Source: Fusobacteriaceae bacterium
GTDB taxonomy: Bacteria; Fusobacteriota; Fusobacteriia; Fusobacteriales; Fusobacteriaceae
Direction: 5' to 3'
NCBI GenBank assembly: GCA_031272775.1
Contig: JAISTB010000005.1
Span: forward strand, 1-64,000
Length of the DNA: 64,000 nt
Below the pieces are notes generated by a model, which was not told the DNA's origin, searched no databases, and saw nothing but the letters and a program-made list of their open reading frames with translations. Made by a program: the position numbers and the translations under genes. Below, in pieces: positions 35,286-43,723 of this stretch (its first letter is position 1; every line of letters starts with the position of its first letter).

Positions 35286-36389
35286 ATGAAAGAGTATTCT
35301 GTAGAAGAAGTTCAGAAACGGATTAGCGAAATTCAACGGGAGAATAAAATTCCGGGTATTTTGATTTGTGGCCAGACTGGAGCCGGAAAATCTTCCGTAG
35401 TAAACTATATTTTCGATGAGTCTGTTTCAACAGCAGGTGTAGGAACCCCGTGTACCAAAGGTATCAAATTATATCAGAACAACACAGTAAACATCTATGA
35501 CAGCGAAGGCTATGAAATAGGGAGCGAAAAACAAGCACATTATGAAAAATTGATTTTCGATGATTTTTTACTTCAAAAAAAAGGATACACTGAAGATTCT
35601 ATAAACATCATCTGGTACACGATTTCTGCCGCTGGAAAGCGATTTACAGATCTTGATATAAGCTTAATTAAAAAAATCTCTCAAGAAGGATTTCCGATAT
35701 GCGTATTACTCGCCAAAATAGATGAATTGGATGACAAGAGTTTATTGGAACTTGAAAATGAATTAAAGAAAGCTTTGCCTGTTTTTCCTATTTTTAAAAC
35801 GAGTATCTTGGCAAAAAACGACGAAGCGGTGGCGAAATATTGTGACTGGGAAAAAATCATTACATGGACGTACGAAAAATTGCCCGAAAACCTGAAATTT
35901 AGATATGTATCCGCATTGCAAGAATGTCTTGAATTAAAACGAAATACAGCCGATAACTACATAAATCTGGCTTCTCTCGCTGCTGCGGGGATTGCAGCGT
36001 CGCCGATTCCATTCAGTGATGCGGCGCTTCTGGTTCCTCTCCAGACAGGATTACTCATGGAAATTTGCTCTTTGTATGGAATCAAAATCAGTAATTCAGG
36101 CATATTTTCCTTTGTTTTGGATATAGGAGTCAGCCAATTGGGAAAATCTATAGCGGGAAATCTTATTAAGCTTATCCCTGGCATAGGTACTGCAATCGGT
36201 ACAATGATCAATGTAACCGTCGCATCTACAATCACAAAGGCTGTCGGAACTGCACTTTCTGAGGCTATTTATATTCAGTGTAAAAAATCGACTGAAGGAA
36301 AAGCTCCTGTAATCGACATTGAAGCGATCATCTCTTCCGGTGAATTTATAAAAAAGGTCATAGAAATGTATAAATCTACAAAGGTATAG
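35286..36389 (+). CDS. P-loop GTPase with C-terminal DUF697-like membrane domain
   Basis: The 367-residue protein has an N-terminal GTPase domain with G1 GQTGAGKSS (residues 29-37), G3-like D-S-E-G and G4-like A-K-I-D. Its C-terminal half (about 220-345) is hydrophobic and Gly/Ala-rich (ASLAAAGIAASPIPFSDAAL, KLIPGIGTAIGTMI), matching the DUF697/YcjF-type domain. ACAAGGAGG precedes the ATG. Codon use is AT-rich compared with the housekeeping genes. It is the first of four related GTPases spaced 8-22 bases apart or with one gene between; membrane association is likely. Confidence 0.85.
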   Translation: MKEYSVEEVQKRISEIQRENKIPGILICGQTGAGKSSVVNYIFDESVSTAGVGTPCTKGIKLYQNNTVNIYDSEGYEIGSEKQAHYEKLIFDDFLLQKKGYTEDSINIIWYTISAAGKRFTDLDISLIKKISQEGFPICVLLAKIDELDDKSLLELENELKKALPVFPIFKTSILAKNDEAVAKYCDWEKIITWTYEKLPENLKFRYVSALQECLELKRNTADNYINLASLAAAGIAASPIPFSDAALLVPLQTGLLMEICSLYGIKISNSGIFSFVLDIGVSQLGKSIAGNLIKLIPGIGTAIGTMINVTVASTITKAVGTALSEAIYIQCKKSTEGKAPVIDIEAIISSGEFIKKVIEMYKSTKV

Positions 36390-36397
36390 GTGTTGTC

Positions 36398-37450
36398 GTG
36401 AACTGTGAAAACCATAACAACATTATGATTTTAGGACAGACCGGAACCGGAAAAAGTTCCTTGATTAACTATCTTGCTGGAAAAGAGGTAGTCAAAACGG
36501 GAATAGGGAGACCTGTGACACGTAAAGGTCAATGGGATAAAGTAGCCTTTGCCTCACCAAACAACCCGGAAAAAGAAATTACCATAATTGACAGTTGGGG
36601 CCTTGAAGCCAATAAAGCTGAAGAATGGAAAAAGGAAATATTGGGTAAACTCAGTGAATCTATCTCTTATGAAGAGATGATCCTTGGGACCATTTATTGC
36701 ATATCTTATTCGAATGCAAGAATACAGGAATTTGAACTGGATTTGATTAAAGTAATGCTGGATACCGGATACAAAATCATTATTGCTTTTACAAACTCAG
36801 ATGATAGCGCCTATCAAGAAAAGAAAATCAAATATAGAGAAATTTTTAACACTCATTTTTCAACCTATACCGGGCAATATTCTATGATCGACGTATGCGC
36901 CTTTTCAGTTCCAAAAATTGGTCAACCAAAACCGAAAGGAACTTTCGGCCGAGAAGAACTCCTTAATGTTTTGGAGTCAGATGCACGAAGCAATTTTATA
37001 AAAGTTTATAGATCACATCTAAATTCGTGGAAAGAAGAAAGCCAAAATACGTTGAAAATATGGTATACACAGAGTTTTAAAAAAGCCCATGAATTTGAGG
37101 GTCGATTTCATGATACAAATACTACGATCGCAAAAAAGATAAATGATGAGATCAACATAGCGTTCAAAAAAAGCTGTGATAAAATTTCTACCAAATTTGT
37201 TAATTATATGCGAGACGCCCAAGGCTATTACGACATGTTCTCAGGGACTTTTTCAAAGACCAAACTTACTGGATTACGGAAGTTCAAAGACGTTACGTTT
37301 TCAGCTACAATAGTGGGAGAACTATTTAACAAATATGTTGTCAAAGAAGATCTCAAAAAGGGATTGAAAGACGCCATCTGCAGAACTAAGAATGAGGCAA
37401 CAGAAAAAATTAACCTAAGTTACTCTGAGGCACTCAAAATAATTGCTTAA
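36398..37450 (+). CDS. P-loop GTPase with helical C-terminal domain
   Basis: The 350-residue protein has G1 GQTGTGKSS (13-21), G3-like D-S-W-G and a G4 position reading N-S-D-D rather than N-K-x-D, so guanine specificity may be altered. Residues from about 210 onward are helical and charged with no membrane segment. It starts eight bases after the DUF697 GTPase. It is a divergent paralogue of its neighbours and probably works with them; exact role unknown. Confidence 0.8.
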   Translation: MNCENHNNIMILGQTGTGKSSLINYLAGKEVVKTGIGRPVTRKGQWDKVAFASPNNPEKEITIIDSWGLEANKAEEWKKEILGKLSESISYEEMILGTIYCISYSNARIQEFELDLIKVMLDTGYKIIIAFTNSDDSAYQEKKIKYREIFNTHFSTYTGQYSMIDVCAFSVPKIGQPKPKGTFGREELLNVLESDARSNFIKVYRSHLNSWKEESQNTLKIWYTQSFKKAHEFEGRFHDTNTTIAKKINDEINIAFKKSCDKISTKFVNYMRDAQGYYDMFSGTFSKTKLTGLRKFKDVTFSATIVGELFNKYVVKEDLKKGLKDAICRTKNEATEKINLSYSEALKIIA

Positions 37451-37463
37451 AAAGGTGATTTTC

Positions 37464-38261
37464 ATGACGCAGACGCAAAATCTCTTATTTTTGAATAATA
37501 TAAGCGATGAAACAAAAATAAACATTTTTCTATGTGGACAGACAGGGGCGGGTAAATCTTCTATTGTGAATTATATCTTGAAGGAGAATCTCGCGAAAAA
37601 CAGCGATACCAACGTTACAACAAAAGGGATAAAATCCTATCATAAAGGCGACCTGGGAGAATTGTGGGATAGCGACGGGTATGAAATCAATAATCAGGAG
37701 CACTATAAAAGCCTTCTGCATGATTACTTTAAGTTGAGAACACAAAACAACTATGATGAAGTTCTATTGACATGGTTCGTGGTAAACGGAGCCACAAAAC
37801 GCTTTACTTCTTACGATCAACAATTGGTAGAACTTATTTCCAAAAAGGCAGGCCACATTGCGATAGTAGTAAACAAGATCGATGAACTGAGTAGTAGCCA
37901 GTTAAGTCAATTTAAAGATTCCATAAAAAAGCAAAATCCAGAAGGAAATATTTTTCTTGTCAGCACAAAAGCCGTTGAAAACTCAGAACTCATAACATTT
38001 TGCGAATGGGATGCTTTGTTCGATTGGACTTACAAAATTGGAAATTCAGGTAATACTGTAATTCGCTTACTGCAACAGCGAGCGGAAAGCGGAGATACGG
38101 AAGCTCAAAAGGAATTAAGTATTCTGTTTGAAAGCAAAAATGCGTTCCTGCTGGCAATCAAGTACATAAAATTAGCGGCAAATGCCGGCGATAAAGCAGC
38201 ATGGGTGAAAATGAAGGAACTGGCAATCAAACATGCAATTTCAAATCAAACCAAAAGCTGA
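37464..38261 (+). CDS. P-loop GTPase with Sel1-like C-terminal repeats
   Basis: The 265-residue protein has G1 GQTGAGKSS (25-33), G3 D-S-D-G and G4 N-K-I-D, all intact. It is clearly paralogous to the first GTPase: both share VNYI, TKGIK, D-S-x-G-Y-E-I and a K-R-F-T segment. The last 55 residues (LLQQRAESGDTEAQKELS, AIKYIKLAANAGDKAAW) form Sel1/TPR-like repeats, a protein-binding add-on. I start at the ATG after AAAGGTGAT; an in-frame TTG seven codons earlier overlaps the previous gene. Confidence 0.82.
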   Translation: MTQTQNLLFLNNISDETKINIFLCGQTGAGKSSIVNYILKENLAKNSDTNVTTKGIKSYHKGDLGELWDSDGYEINNQEHYKSLLHDYFKLRTQNNYDEVLLTWFVVNGATKRFTSYDQQLVELISKKAGHIAIVVNKIDELSSSQLSQFKDSIKKQNPEGNIFLVSTKAVENSELITFCEWDALFDWTYKIGNSGNTVIRLLQQRAESGDTEAQKELSILFESKNAFLLAIKYIKLAANAGDKAAWVKMKELAIKHAISNQTKS

Positions 38262-38275
38262 TAAAGGAGGAACAA

Positions 38276-38941
38276 ATGGGGAGCTATCGATTTGATCATG
38301 ATCTTGAATTTTTCAGAACATGTTCGCATGAAGAACTTGAAGAGCTGGAAACCATTCTGATCTGGGGGACGAAGAAGAATAAAGATCAGAACAAGCGGAA
38401 TATTTCAGAGCAAATTACACGCGAACCTTTGTGGAAGGAATTCCATGAAACGGACAGAACGAAATATTGGTCATTGCTGGCAAGAGAATTACAGGAATAT
38501 GGGGGCAATACAATTATCAACACAGGCAGAGGTGGCGGCGTATACTATAGAGAAATTCTGGAAGATGTAATGAAAAAAGTAAAAACACCTTTTGACGGGT
38601 CACTTAGCACCTCTGTTAATGAACAGAATTTGTTATCCAAGGTCTTTGCAGATTCTATGTGTAATTTTTCCAAAGAACAACAAGAACGAATCATTAGAGA
38701 GTTGGATAAAAATGGCTTTCCATCAAATCTGGCTGAAATAGGAACTGGGATAGTAGAAATGCTAAAATTGGGAGGCATGGGAACAGTGATCAGTTACTTT
38801 ACGGGACCTATTGGATGGTTATATGCGGGGGAGTGGATAATATTTGGACCCGCATACCGGATAACTAAACCTGCCGTGATTCGAGTCAGTATATTGAGAA
38901 TAATCAAAAGCGCTGAACTGAACAATGAAGCAAATTGCTAA
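38276..38941 (+). CDS. YaaW/UPF0174 (DUF3944) family protein
   Basis: This 221-residue protein matches the YaaW family in its core: YWSLLARELQEYGGNTIINT, GRGGGVYYREILEDVMKKVK and NEQNLLSKVFADSM. The C-terminal part has a hydrophobic Gly-rich segment (GGMGTVISYFTGPIGWLYAG) that may insert in or lie on the membrane. AAAGGAGG precedes the ATG. YaaW has no established biochemical function, and here it is embedded among four GTPases, which suggests it is their substrate, effector or scaffold. Confidence 0.82.
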   Translation: MGSYRFDHDLEFFRTCSHEELEELETILIWGTKKNKDQNKRNISEQITREPLWKEFHETDRTKYWSLLARELQEYGGNTIINTGRGGGVYYREILEDVMKKVKTPFDGSLSTSVNEQNLLSKVFADSMCNFSKEQQERIIRELDKNGFPSNLAEIGTGIVEMLKLGGMGTVISYFTGPIGWLYAGEWIIFGPAYRITKPAVIRVSILRIIKSAELNNEANC

Positions 38942-38963
38942 AAAATTATTATAGGTGGTACCC

Positions 38964-40316
38964 ATGCGTGAATTCATAGCCAAATTGAATTTAAAAACTA
39001 TCTTGCAAATATTGATTCTTCCAGCTATTTCTTATGTCCTGCATATAGCCTATCGCAAAAACAAGTTTATCAGAACACGATTGAGAGGATTGGGATCTTG
39101 GATCGGAAAATTGCTTGACATAATCTTAGACCGCCCTCCTAAACCGAAACCCGAATCTATAAACGAGACGCCATCCATTCAAGACAATGGCAAAAATATC
39201 GAAACCAAATGCCCTGAATTTACCGAGCAATACCAAGCGCAGAGGCAAAAACTGAAATCTCCGACCATTTTCGTTTGTGGCTATAGCCGCAGCGGGAAGA
39301 AATCTCTCATAGATGCCGTTTTCTCCAGAGTCGTTCAAGCCGAAGTAGACGATGCAGACAGCGAACTGACGCAGGACTATGTTGGATATCTGAAAAATGA
39401 TCTCGTCATTTGGAAATCTCAAAATTGGAAACCAGAGCGCACAGATGACGCGTTCGAAGCGCGGATAAAAGACTTTTTCCAAGAAAAGCGGACAGATGAA
39501 GGGTCTTTGATCTGGTTTACTATCCCAAGTGATGCTGACAGTTTGAAATACGAAAAGACCTTTCTGAAGAACATTTTCAATCCGGCAAAAGACATCGTAG
39601 TTATTACAAAATGTGATCTTAAAGATAAGAAAAAAGCGATAAAAATATTACGAAAAGAAATCATGACTTGTAACGTTCCCAAAGATCGGATTATTGAGAC
39701 CAATGAACAACCCGAAGGTTATGATAAGCTTGCATCACTTACTCTCGCATCTCTTGCTGAACCCTATAAAGATGTCTTTGCAGACGAACAGACAAGACGA
39801 ACTGTCAAAATTGAAATGATCAAAAGCAAACGAAAAGCGGTGGATGCAGATGCAATAATTAAAAATGCCATAGATAGCGCTTCCGCCAATATAAAAAGTT
39901 CAATTTCTATTTCAAACATCAACAACTTTTTCCCGATACAGTTCGGCATGATCGGCAAGCTGGCAGCATTGTTTGGTTTGGATGATGAAATGCAGAGAAG
40001 AGTGAAATCTCGAATCTTGCCTGACATCTCCAGGGTAGACTCTCTTTTGCACGATTTGATTCCGAAATATGAAGGAAAGGTCAATGCCAAAACGGCTAAG
40101 CAATTGACAAAAGCGATCGGCCTGTACGCTAAAGAGAGCTTTCAGGCGGCAGTCATTGGGAAAATTGAAGGAAAAACAGATAAAGAAATCATAGAATTTG
40201 ACAAAGCTCTTTTTAAAAAATGTTACACGAAAGCTCAACAAGGGCTGTTGGACAAGCTCAAAGCACATGTATGGAAGCGAAGAGCATCCACAGAGAAAAG
40301 TTCTGCTTCTAAATGA
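38964..40316 (+). CDS. membrane-anchored degenerate GTPase
   Basis: The 450-residue protein begins with one hydrophobic segment (ILQILILPAISYVLHIAY, about 16-33), then a linker and a GTPase-like domain. Its P-loop reads GYSRSGKKS, with Lys in place of the Mg-binding Ser/Thr, and G4 is T-K-C-D; no clear G3 is seen. The long helical C-terminus (about 270-450) has no match I recognise. It follows YaaW by 22 bases with AGGTGG before the ATG. A catalytically weak, membrane-tethered member of the GTPase set is the best reading. Confidence 0.75.
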   Translation: MREFIAKLNLKTILQILILPAISYVLHIAYRKNKFIRTRLRGLGSWIGKLLDIILDRPPKPKPESINETPSIQDNGKNIETKCPEFTEQYQAQRQKLKSPTIFVCGYSRSGKKSLIDAVFSRVVQAEVDDADSELTQDYVGYLKNDLVIWKSQNWKPERTDDAFEARIKDFFQEKRTDEGSLIWFTIPSDADSLKYEKTFLKNIFNPAKDIVVITKCDLKDKKKAIKILRKEIMTCNVPKDRIIETNEQPEGYDKLASLTLASLAEPYKDVFADEQTRRTVKIEMIKSKRKAVDADAIIKNAIDSASANIKSSISISNINNFFPIQFGMIGKLAALFGLDDEMQRRVKSRILPDISRVDSLLHDLIPKYEGKVNAKTAKQLTKAIGLYAKESFQAAVIGKIEGKTDKEIIEFDKALFKKCYTKAQQGLLDKLKAHVWKRRASTEKSSASK

Positions 40317-40363
40317 CGCTGAAAAGAAAACTCCCCGCAAAAAACAAAAAAAAATTTACACAA

Positions 40364-40396
40364 CGACAAAATCTGTCGCCCGTCATGTTGTATACT
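40364..40396 (+). promoter_or_regulatory. palindrome-bearing promoter, type A copy 2
   Basis: CGACAAAATCTGTCG, 12 bases, then TATACT, with an A-rich tract upstream. It precedes the gene at 40516. Confidence 0.72.
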
Positions 40397-40515
40397 ATAC
40401 TCACAAGGCGGGCGACTCCTCTGAACAAAAGCGAAACAAGAGGAATCGAGGGCTGAGCCGAAAATAAGGCCCAAAGCCTAAATTCCGCCTTGAAAACGCT
40501 TGATTGGAGGAAAAA

Positions 40516-40974
40516 ATGATGGTTACAAATTTGAAGGAAATGTACGCGCCCCGATGGCAGGAAAAAGTCCTGCAAAACCTTGACAAGGGCGACCTTGAAA
40601 GCTATGCCAAAGCCCTGCTTGAGGCAAGGGAGATCTTCACGGAAGCCGTGAAAAATTCAGAAATCGAAACTACTCTCTTTGCCGAGATCTTTACGATGGA
40701 TGAAAACAGCCTGGACGAAGCGAACAAAGTAGCGGACGCCTGCGAAAGAACGCTGACGCAAGGCCTCAAGCCTCGCTGGCTGACGCTCAAACGCGTCGAC
40801 GAAGCCTTCCAGACTTATGAGCTGGCCCTCAAGATCCTCAACGCGATCAGGAGATTCGAGGAAAAAGATTATTGGATCGTTGTCGACAGGCAGCTTGAGC
40901 TTTATCAGTGGAAAAAAATGACCGCCCCTTCTCTAAAAAACCTTGGCACTGGAGGTAGCAATGAAAAACCCTGA
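40516..40974 (+). CDS. unknown helical protein
   Basis: This 152-residue protein is rich in Glu, Lys, Ala and Leu and predicted mostly helical (DLESYAKALLEAREIFTEAV, EAFQTYELALKILNAI). No signal peptide, membrane segment or known motif is seen. TTGGAGG precedes ATG 40516. It overlaps the next gene by 14 bases, and both follow the type A promoter, so they are coupled. GC content looks closer to the housekeeping genes than to the GTPase operon. Confidence 0.7.
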   Translation: MMVTNLKEMYAPRWQEKVLQNLDKGDLESYAKALLEAREIFTEAVKNSEIETTLFAEIFTMDENSLDEANKVADACERTLTQGLKPRWLTLKRVDEAFQTYELALKILNAIRRFEEKDYWIVVDRQLELYQWKKMTAPSLKNLGTGGSNEKP

Positions 40975-41521
40975 TTTGAAAAAAGAAAACGGAACCGAAC
41001 CGCAGGAAAACACAAAAAAAGTTCTCCCGATACTCGACCGGGCGGAACTGGACCGAAGACTGGAAAAAATGTCCCGGAGCCTCATCTATCGGGCAAAACA
41101 AGCAGTTAAAAGAAAACTGTTGAACCGGGGAAAATCCTTTGATAAAGTGCGCCCAGAGATTTTCATTTCTTGCTATTTGGTCGCTCCGCCGTATAGAAAG
41201 GTTTCTACAATAAATGACATCGTAAACAAAATCAAAGCTCTGGGGTATGACGCCATGTTGGATAAGCAGAAGGGCTTGACCGAAGACGACAGAGGCCGCT
41301 TTGTTCCCAGCAGCCTGGTTTTCAAATTTAAGGCCAAGGGAGCAGAAGAATATCATGTGGCCGCGTCAGACGACCGGAAAGATTACGAGGACGCGCTGAG
41401 TTTTCTCGAAGGAAAGAAAACCGGTGATATCGAGCGGATCAAGCGGATGCTGGGGCTGGAGGAAGCGCCTTCGGGCGATACAGCAGACGGCATGGACGAG
41501 AAGAAACAGGATAAAGAATAA
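40961..41521 (+). CDS. unknown charged protein
   Basis: This 186-residue protein has lysine- and glutamate-rich ends and a central segment with beta strands (EIFISCYLVAPP, SSLVFKFKAKGAEEYHVAA). No recognised domain. GGAGG lies five bases before the ATG inside the end of the preceding gene. It is the second gene of the type A copy 2 unit. Confidence 0.7.
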   Translation: MKNPDLKKENGTEPQENTKKVLPILDRAELDRRLEKMSRSLIYRAKQAVKRKLLNRGKSFDKVRPEIFISCYLVAPPYRKVSTINDIVNKIKALGYDAMLDKQKGLTEDDRGRFVPSSLVFKFKAKGAEEYHVAASDDRKDYEDALSFLEGKKTGDIERIKRMLGLEEAPSGDTADGMDEKKQDKE

Positions 41522-41545
41522 GCGAACAGATCGCAGGGAGGCAAA

Positions 41546-41629
41546 ATGCTGGGGATTGAGATCCCGCAAACGATCAAGGACAAAATCCTCGAGAGAGACA
41601 GGGACGCGGATCGACAAAAATCGAAATAA
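41546..41629 (+). CDS. possible 27-residue peptide
   Basis: A short frame starting MLGIEIPQTIKDKIL has AGGGAGG five bases upstream and follows the 186-residue gene by 24 bases. Composition is charged and helical. Only the ribosome binding site and position support it. Confidence 0.35.
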   Translation: MLGIEIPQTIKDKILERDRDADRQKSK

Positions 41630-41658
41630 AAAGACCGTGAAAAAAATATTTTTTATAA

Positions 41659-41691
41659 CGACAAAATCTGTCGTTGCTCATGTGCTATACT
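41659..41691 (+). promoter_or_regulatory. palindrome-bearing promoter, type A copy 3
   Basis: CGACAAAATCTGTCG, 12 bases, then TGC TATACT (extended -10), preceded by AAAAAAATATTTTTT. It leads directly into the tiny membrane peptide and beta-helix genes. Confidence 0.75.
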
Positions 41692-41734
41692 GAGTTTGAA
41701 GAGAAAAAAACCAATCAGTCAGGAGGTAAACCCT

Positions 41735-41815
41735 ATGCAAGCGATCGGCGTAAGAATTCTGATTTTCGCTGTCATCGTTATTAACGGGATAATCTGGCTT
41801 TGTTCGTCCGATTAG
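41735..41815 (+). CDS. 26-residue membrane peptide
   Basis: The frame encodes a single hydrophobic helix, VRILIFAVIVINGIIWL, ending CSSD. AGGAGGTAAACCCT precedes the ATG, 43 bases after the type A promoter. Its C-terminal part and the DNA beyond it recur at 44987-45085, at the end of a 49-residue peptide gene. Size and hydrophobicity resemble type I toxins or small membrane regulators, but no antisense RNA is evident. Confidence 0.6.
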   Translation: MQAIGVRILIFAVIVINGIIWLCSSD

Positions 41816-41839
41816 CTCGGCGGGGTAAGAATAGGCATT
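41741..41839 (+). repeat. 99-base direct repeat, copy 1
   Basis: Compared with 44987-45085 I count 8 differences in 99 positions. It covers the peptide 3' end and the sequence beyond the stop. The two copies bracket the beta-helix genes and the 390-residue gene. Confidence 0.85.
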
Positions 41840-41867
41840 GCATTCATAATAAGGGGAGGTTGATTTT

Positions 41868-42791
41868 TTGAAAAAATATGAACTCACTGCGCAAAAGAGA
41901 GTAAAAAGAGACGACGGATTCCGCCACACGCTTTACCGAATCCGTGCCTTGCGTGACTTCGAAGATGTGCTCGAAGGACAACCGGGCGGCTGGGTGGAAT
42001 CAGAGAAAAACCTTTCCCAAGAGGGGAATTGCTGGATTTATGACAACGCCGCAGTTTACGGCAGGGCAGTTGTTTCCGGAGACGCAAAGATCAGAAATTT
42101 TGCCCGGATTAGCGGAAACGCCGAAATTTGTGACGAAGCTTCCGTCCGTCATTACGCTAAGGTGGATGGGGAAGCGATCGTCAGAGGCGGCGCGTCGATT
42201 GAGGATTTTGCCTGTGTAAAAGACGGCGCCGTCGTAGACGACCTGGCAAAAATATCTCAAAACGCATGCGTCATGAATCACGCACAGGTATCGGGCGAGG
42301 CTGAGGTTTACGGAAATGCCCGGATTACCGATGACGCCAAAGTCGGCGAAGGAGCAAAGGTCTACGGAAATGCGCTTATCGGAAAAATGTCTCTACTTTT
42401 CGGTGAGTCCGAAGTTTATGACAACGCCCGGGTAATCGGGGATATCTTTGGGGTTTCTGACAATGCGAGAGTCTACGGAAACGCGCTTGTCAACGGAGAA
42501 ACCGGATACGCCAGCGATACGTCATTTATTTGCGATAACGCCTTATATGCTTCCTGCGGAAGTTTGACAGAAAATGCAAGCGTTTCAGAAAACGCGCATG
42601 TATATGATTTTGCCAGCCTCAATGACAATGCCTCCGTAGAGGGAAACGCAACCTTGAGAGATAACGCCGAGATTTGCGGCGACGCCATTGCCTGCGGCAA
42701 CGCCATTGTCAAAGAAAACGGCAGAGTTGAAGGCGACGGCCTTGTTTCAGACGATGACGTAGTCGACGGGGAAAAGGTCATCACGGAATAA
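41868..42791 (+). CDS. left-handed beta-helix repeat protein, paralogue 1
   Basis: The 307-residue protein has an N-terminal cap (MKKYELTAQK, LYRIRALRDFEDVLEGQPGG, WVESEKNLSQEGNCWIYDNA). About 40 hexapeptide-like turns follow, of the form N-A-x-V-x-G/D, the pattern of left-handed parallel beta-helices. The start is TTG with GGGGAGG eight bases upstream, supported by alignment with paralogue 2. It has no signal peptide or enzyme motif. Such helices in gut bacteria are often linked to phage or surface structures; here the role is unknown. Confidence 0.8.
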   Translation: MKKYELTAQKRVKRDDGFRHTLYRIRALRDFEDVLEGQPGGWVESEKNLSQEGNCWIYDNAAVYGRAVVSGDAKIRNFARISGNAEICDEASVRHYAKVDGEAIVRGGASIEDFACVKDGAVVDDLAKISQNACVMNHAQVSGEAEVYGNARITDDAKVGEGAKVYGNALIGKMSLLFGESEVYDNARVIGDIFGVSDNARVYGNALVNGETGYASDTSFICDNALYASCGSLTENASVSENAHVYDFASLNDNASVEGNATLRDNAEICGDAIACGNAIVKENGRVEGDGLVSDDDVVDGEKVITE

Positions 42792-42823
42792 GCCTGATCT
42801 TGTAAAAATCTAAAGGAGGACTC

Positions 42824-43690
42824 ATGAAAAAATACGAATTGACAGCAGAAAAGAAAATCTGGATCGAAGACGAAGAAGAACGCAAAATCCTTTATCGTAT
42901 CCGAGCCCTTAGAAATTTTGATGATGTTCTGAAAGGAGAACGCGGTGGTTGGGTCGAGTCGGATTCCAACCTCTCTCAAGAAGGAAGTTGTTGGATATAT
43001 GATGATGCGGTTGTTATCGGGAACGCATCCGTATCGGAAGACGCAAAAATTTACGCTTTTGCCGTGATAGGAGGAAACGCCCGGATTTCAGGGAACGCTT
43101 GGATTAGCGACAACGCTTGTGTGGGGGATGACGTGACCGTATGTGAATATGCCGGTCTTTCAGACCAAGCCAAAGCGCTTGATTCGGCTGTCATCAAAGG
43201 AGAAGCCACGATCTTAGGAAACGCTGTTATCATCGGTCACGCGGAGATTTCCGGAGGCGCCCGGGTAAAGGGAAATTCAAGAATCAATGAAAACGCGAAG
43301 ATTTACGACGACGCAGAAGTAGAAGGAAACGCCATGGTCACTGGAGAAGCCCAGGTTTACGGCAATGCCCTGGTCTGCGATAATGCACTTGTAGGAAAGA
43401 ACGCCAAGATCTATGAAAATGCCCGCATTACCGGAAACGTCATGATACTGGGACAAGCGGAAGTATATGGCAAAGCCCGGATAGCGGATAACGCGAAAAT
43501 TTACGAGTCGGCCAGAATATTTGATGAAGCCTCTATCGGAGGAAACGCGAGGATTTTTGACAGCGCGAAAGTATATGACAGCGCCGGAGTGACAGATAAC
43601 GCAACCGTAAGCGGAGATGCGGAAATTTACGGAGATGCCGTTATCGGAGGCAATAGCGTGATTACAGAGGGCGAAAAGATATTCGAGTAA
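42824..43690 (+). CDS. left-handed beta-helix repeat protein, paralogue 2
   Basis: This 288-residue paralogue has the same cap (MKKYELTAEKKIWIEDEEER, RGGWVESDSNLSQEGSCWIY) and hexapeptide turns through to the C-terminus (ISGNAWISDNACVGDDV, DSAKVYDSAGVTDNATV). AAAGGAGG precedes the ATG. It follows paralogue 1 by 32 bases. The caps are far more alike than the helical parts, as expected after tandem duplication with turn-number drift. Confidence 0.8.
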   Translation: MKKYELTAEKKIWIEDEEERKILYRIRALRNFDDVLKGERGGWVESDSNLSQEGSCWIYDDAVVIGNASVSEDAKIYAFAVIGGNARISGNAWISDNACVGDDVTVCEYAGLSDQAKALDSAVIKGEATILGNAVIIGHAEISGGARVKGNSRINENAKIYDDAEVEGNAMVTGEAQVYGNALVCDNALVGKNAKIYENARITGNVMILGQAEVYGKARIADNAKIYESARIFDEASIGGNARIFDSAKVYDSAGVTDNATVSGDAEIYGDAVIGGNSVITEGEKIFE

Positions 43691-43723
43691 TCGTGAAATA
43701 CCATTCGGACAGGAGGCGGCAAA

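Noticed and set aside
41868-43690. Possible tandem DNA repeat array or CRISPR in the beta-helix genes
   Set aside because: The periodicity is of hexapeptide turns with diverged codons, not of identical DNA repeats with spacers. I saw no CRISPR array anywhere in the window.
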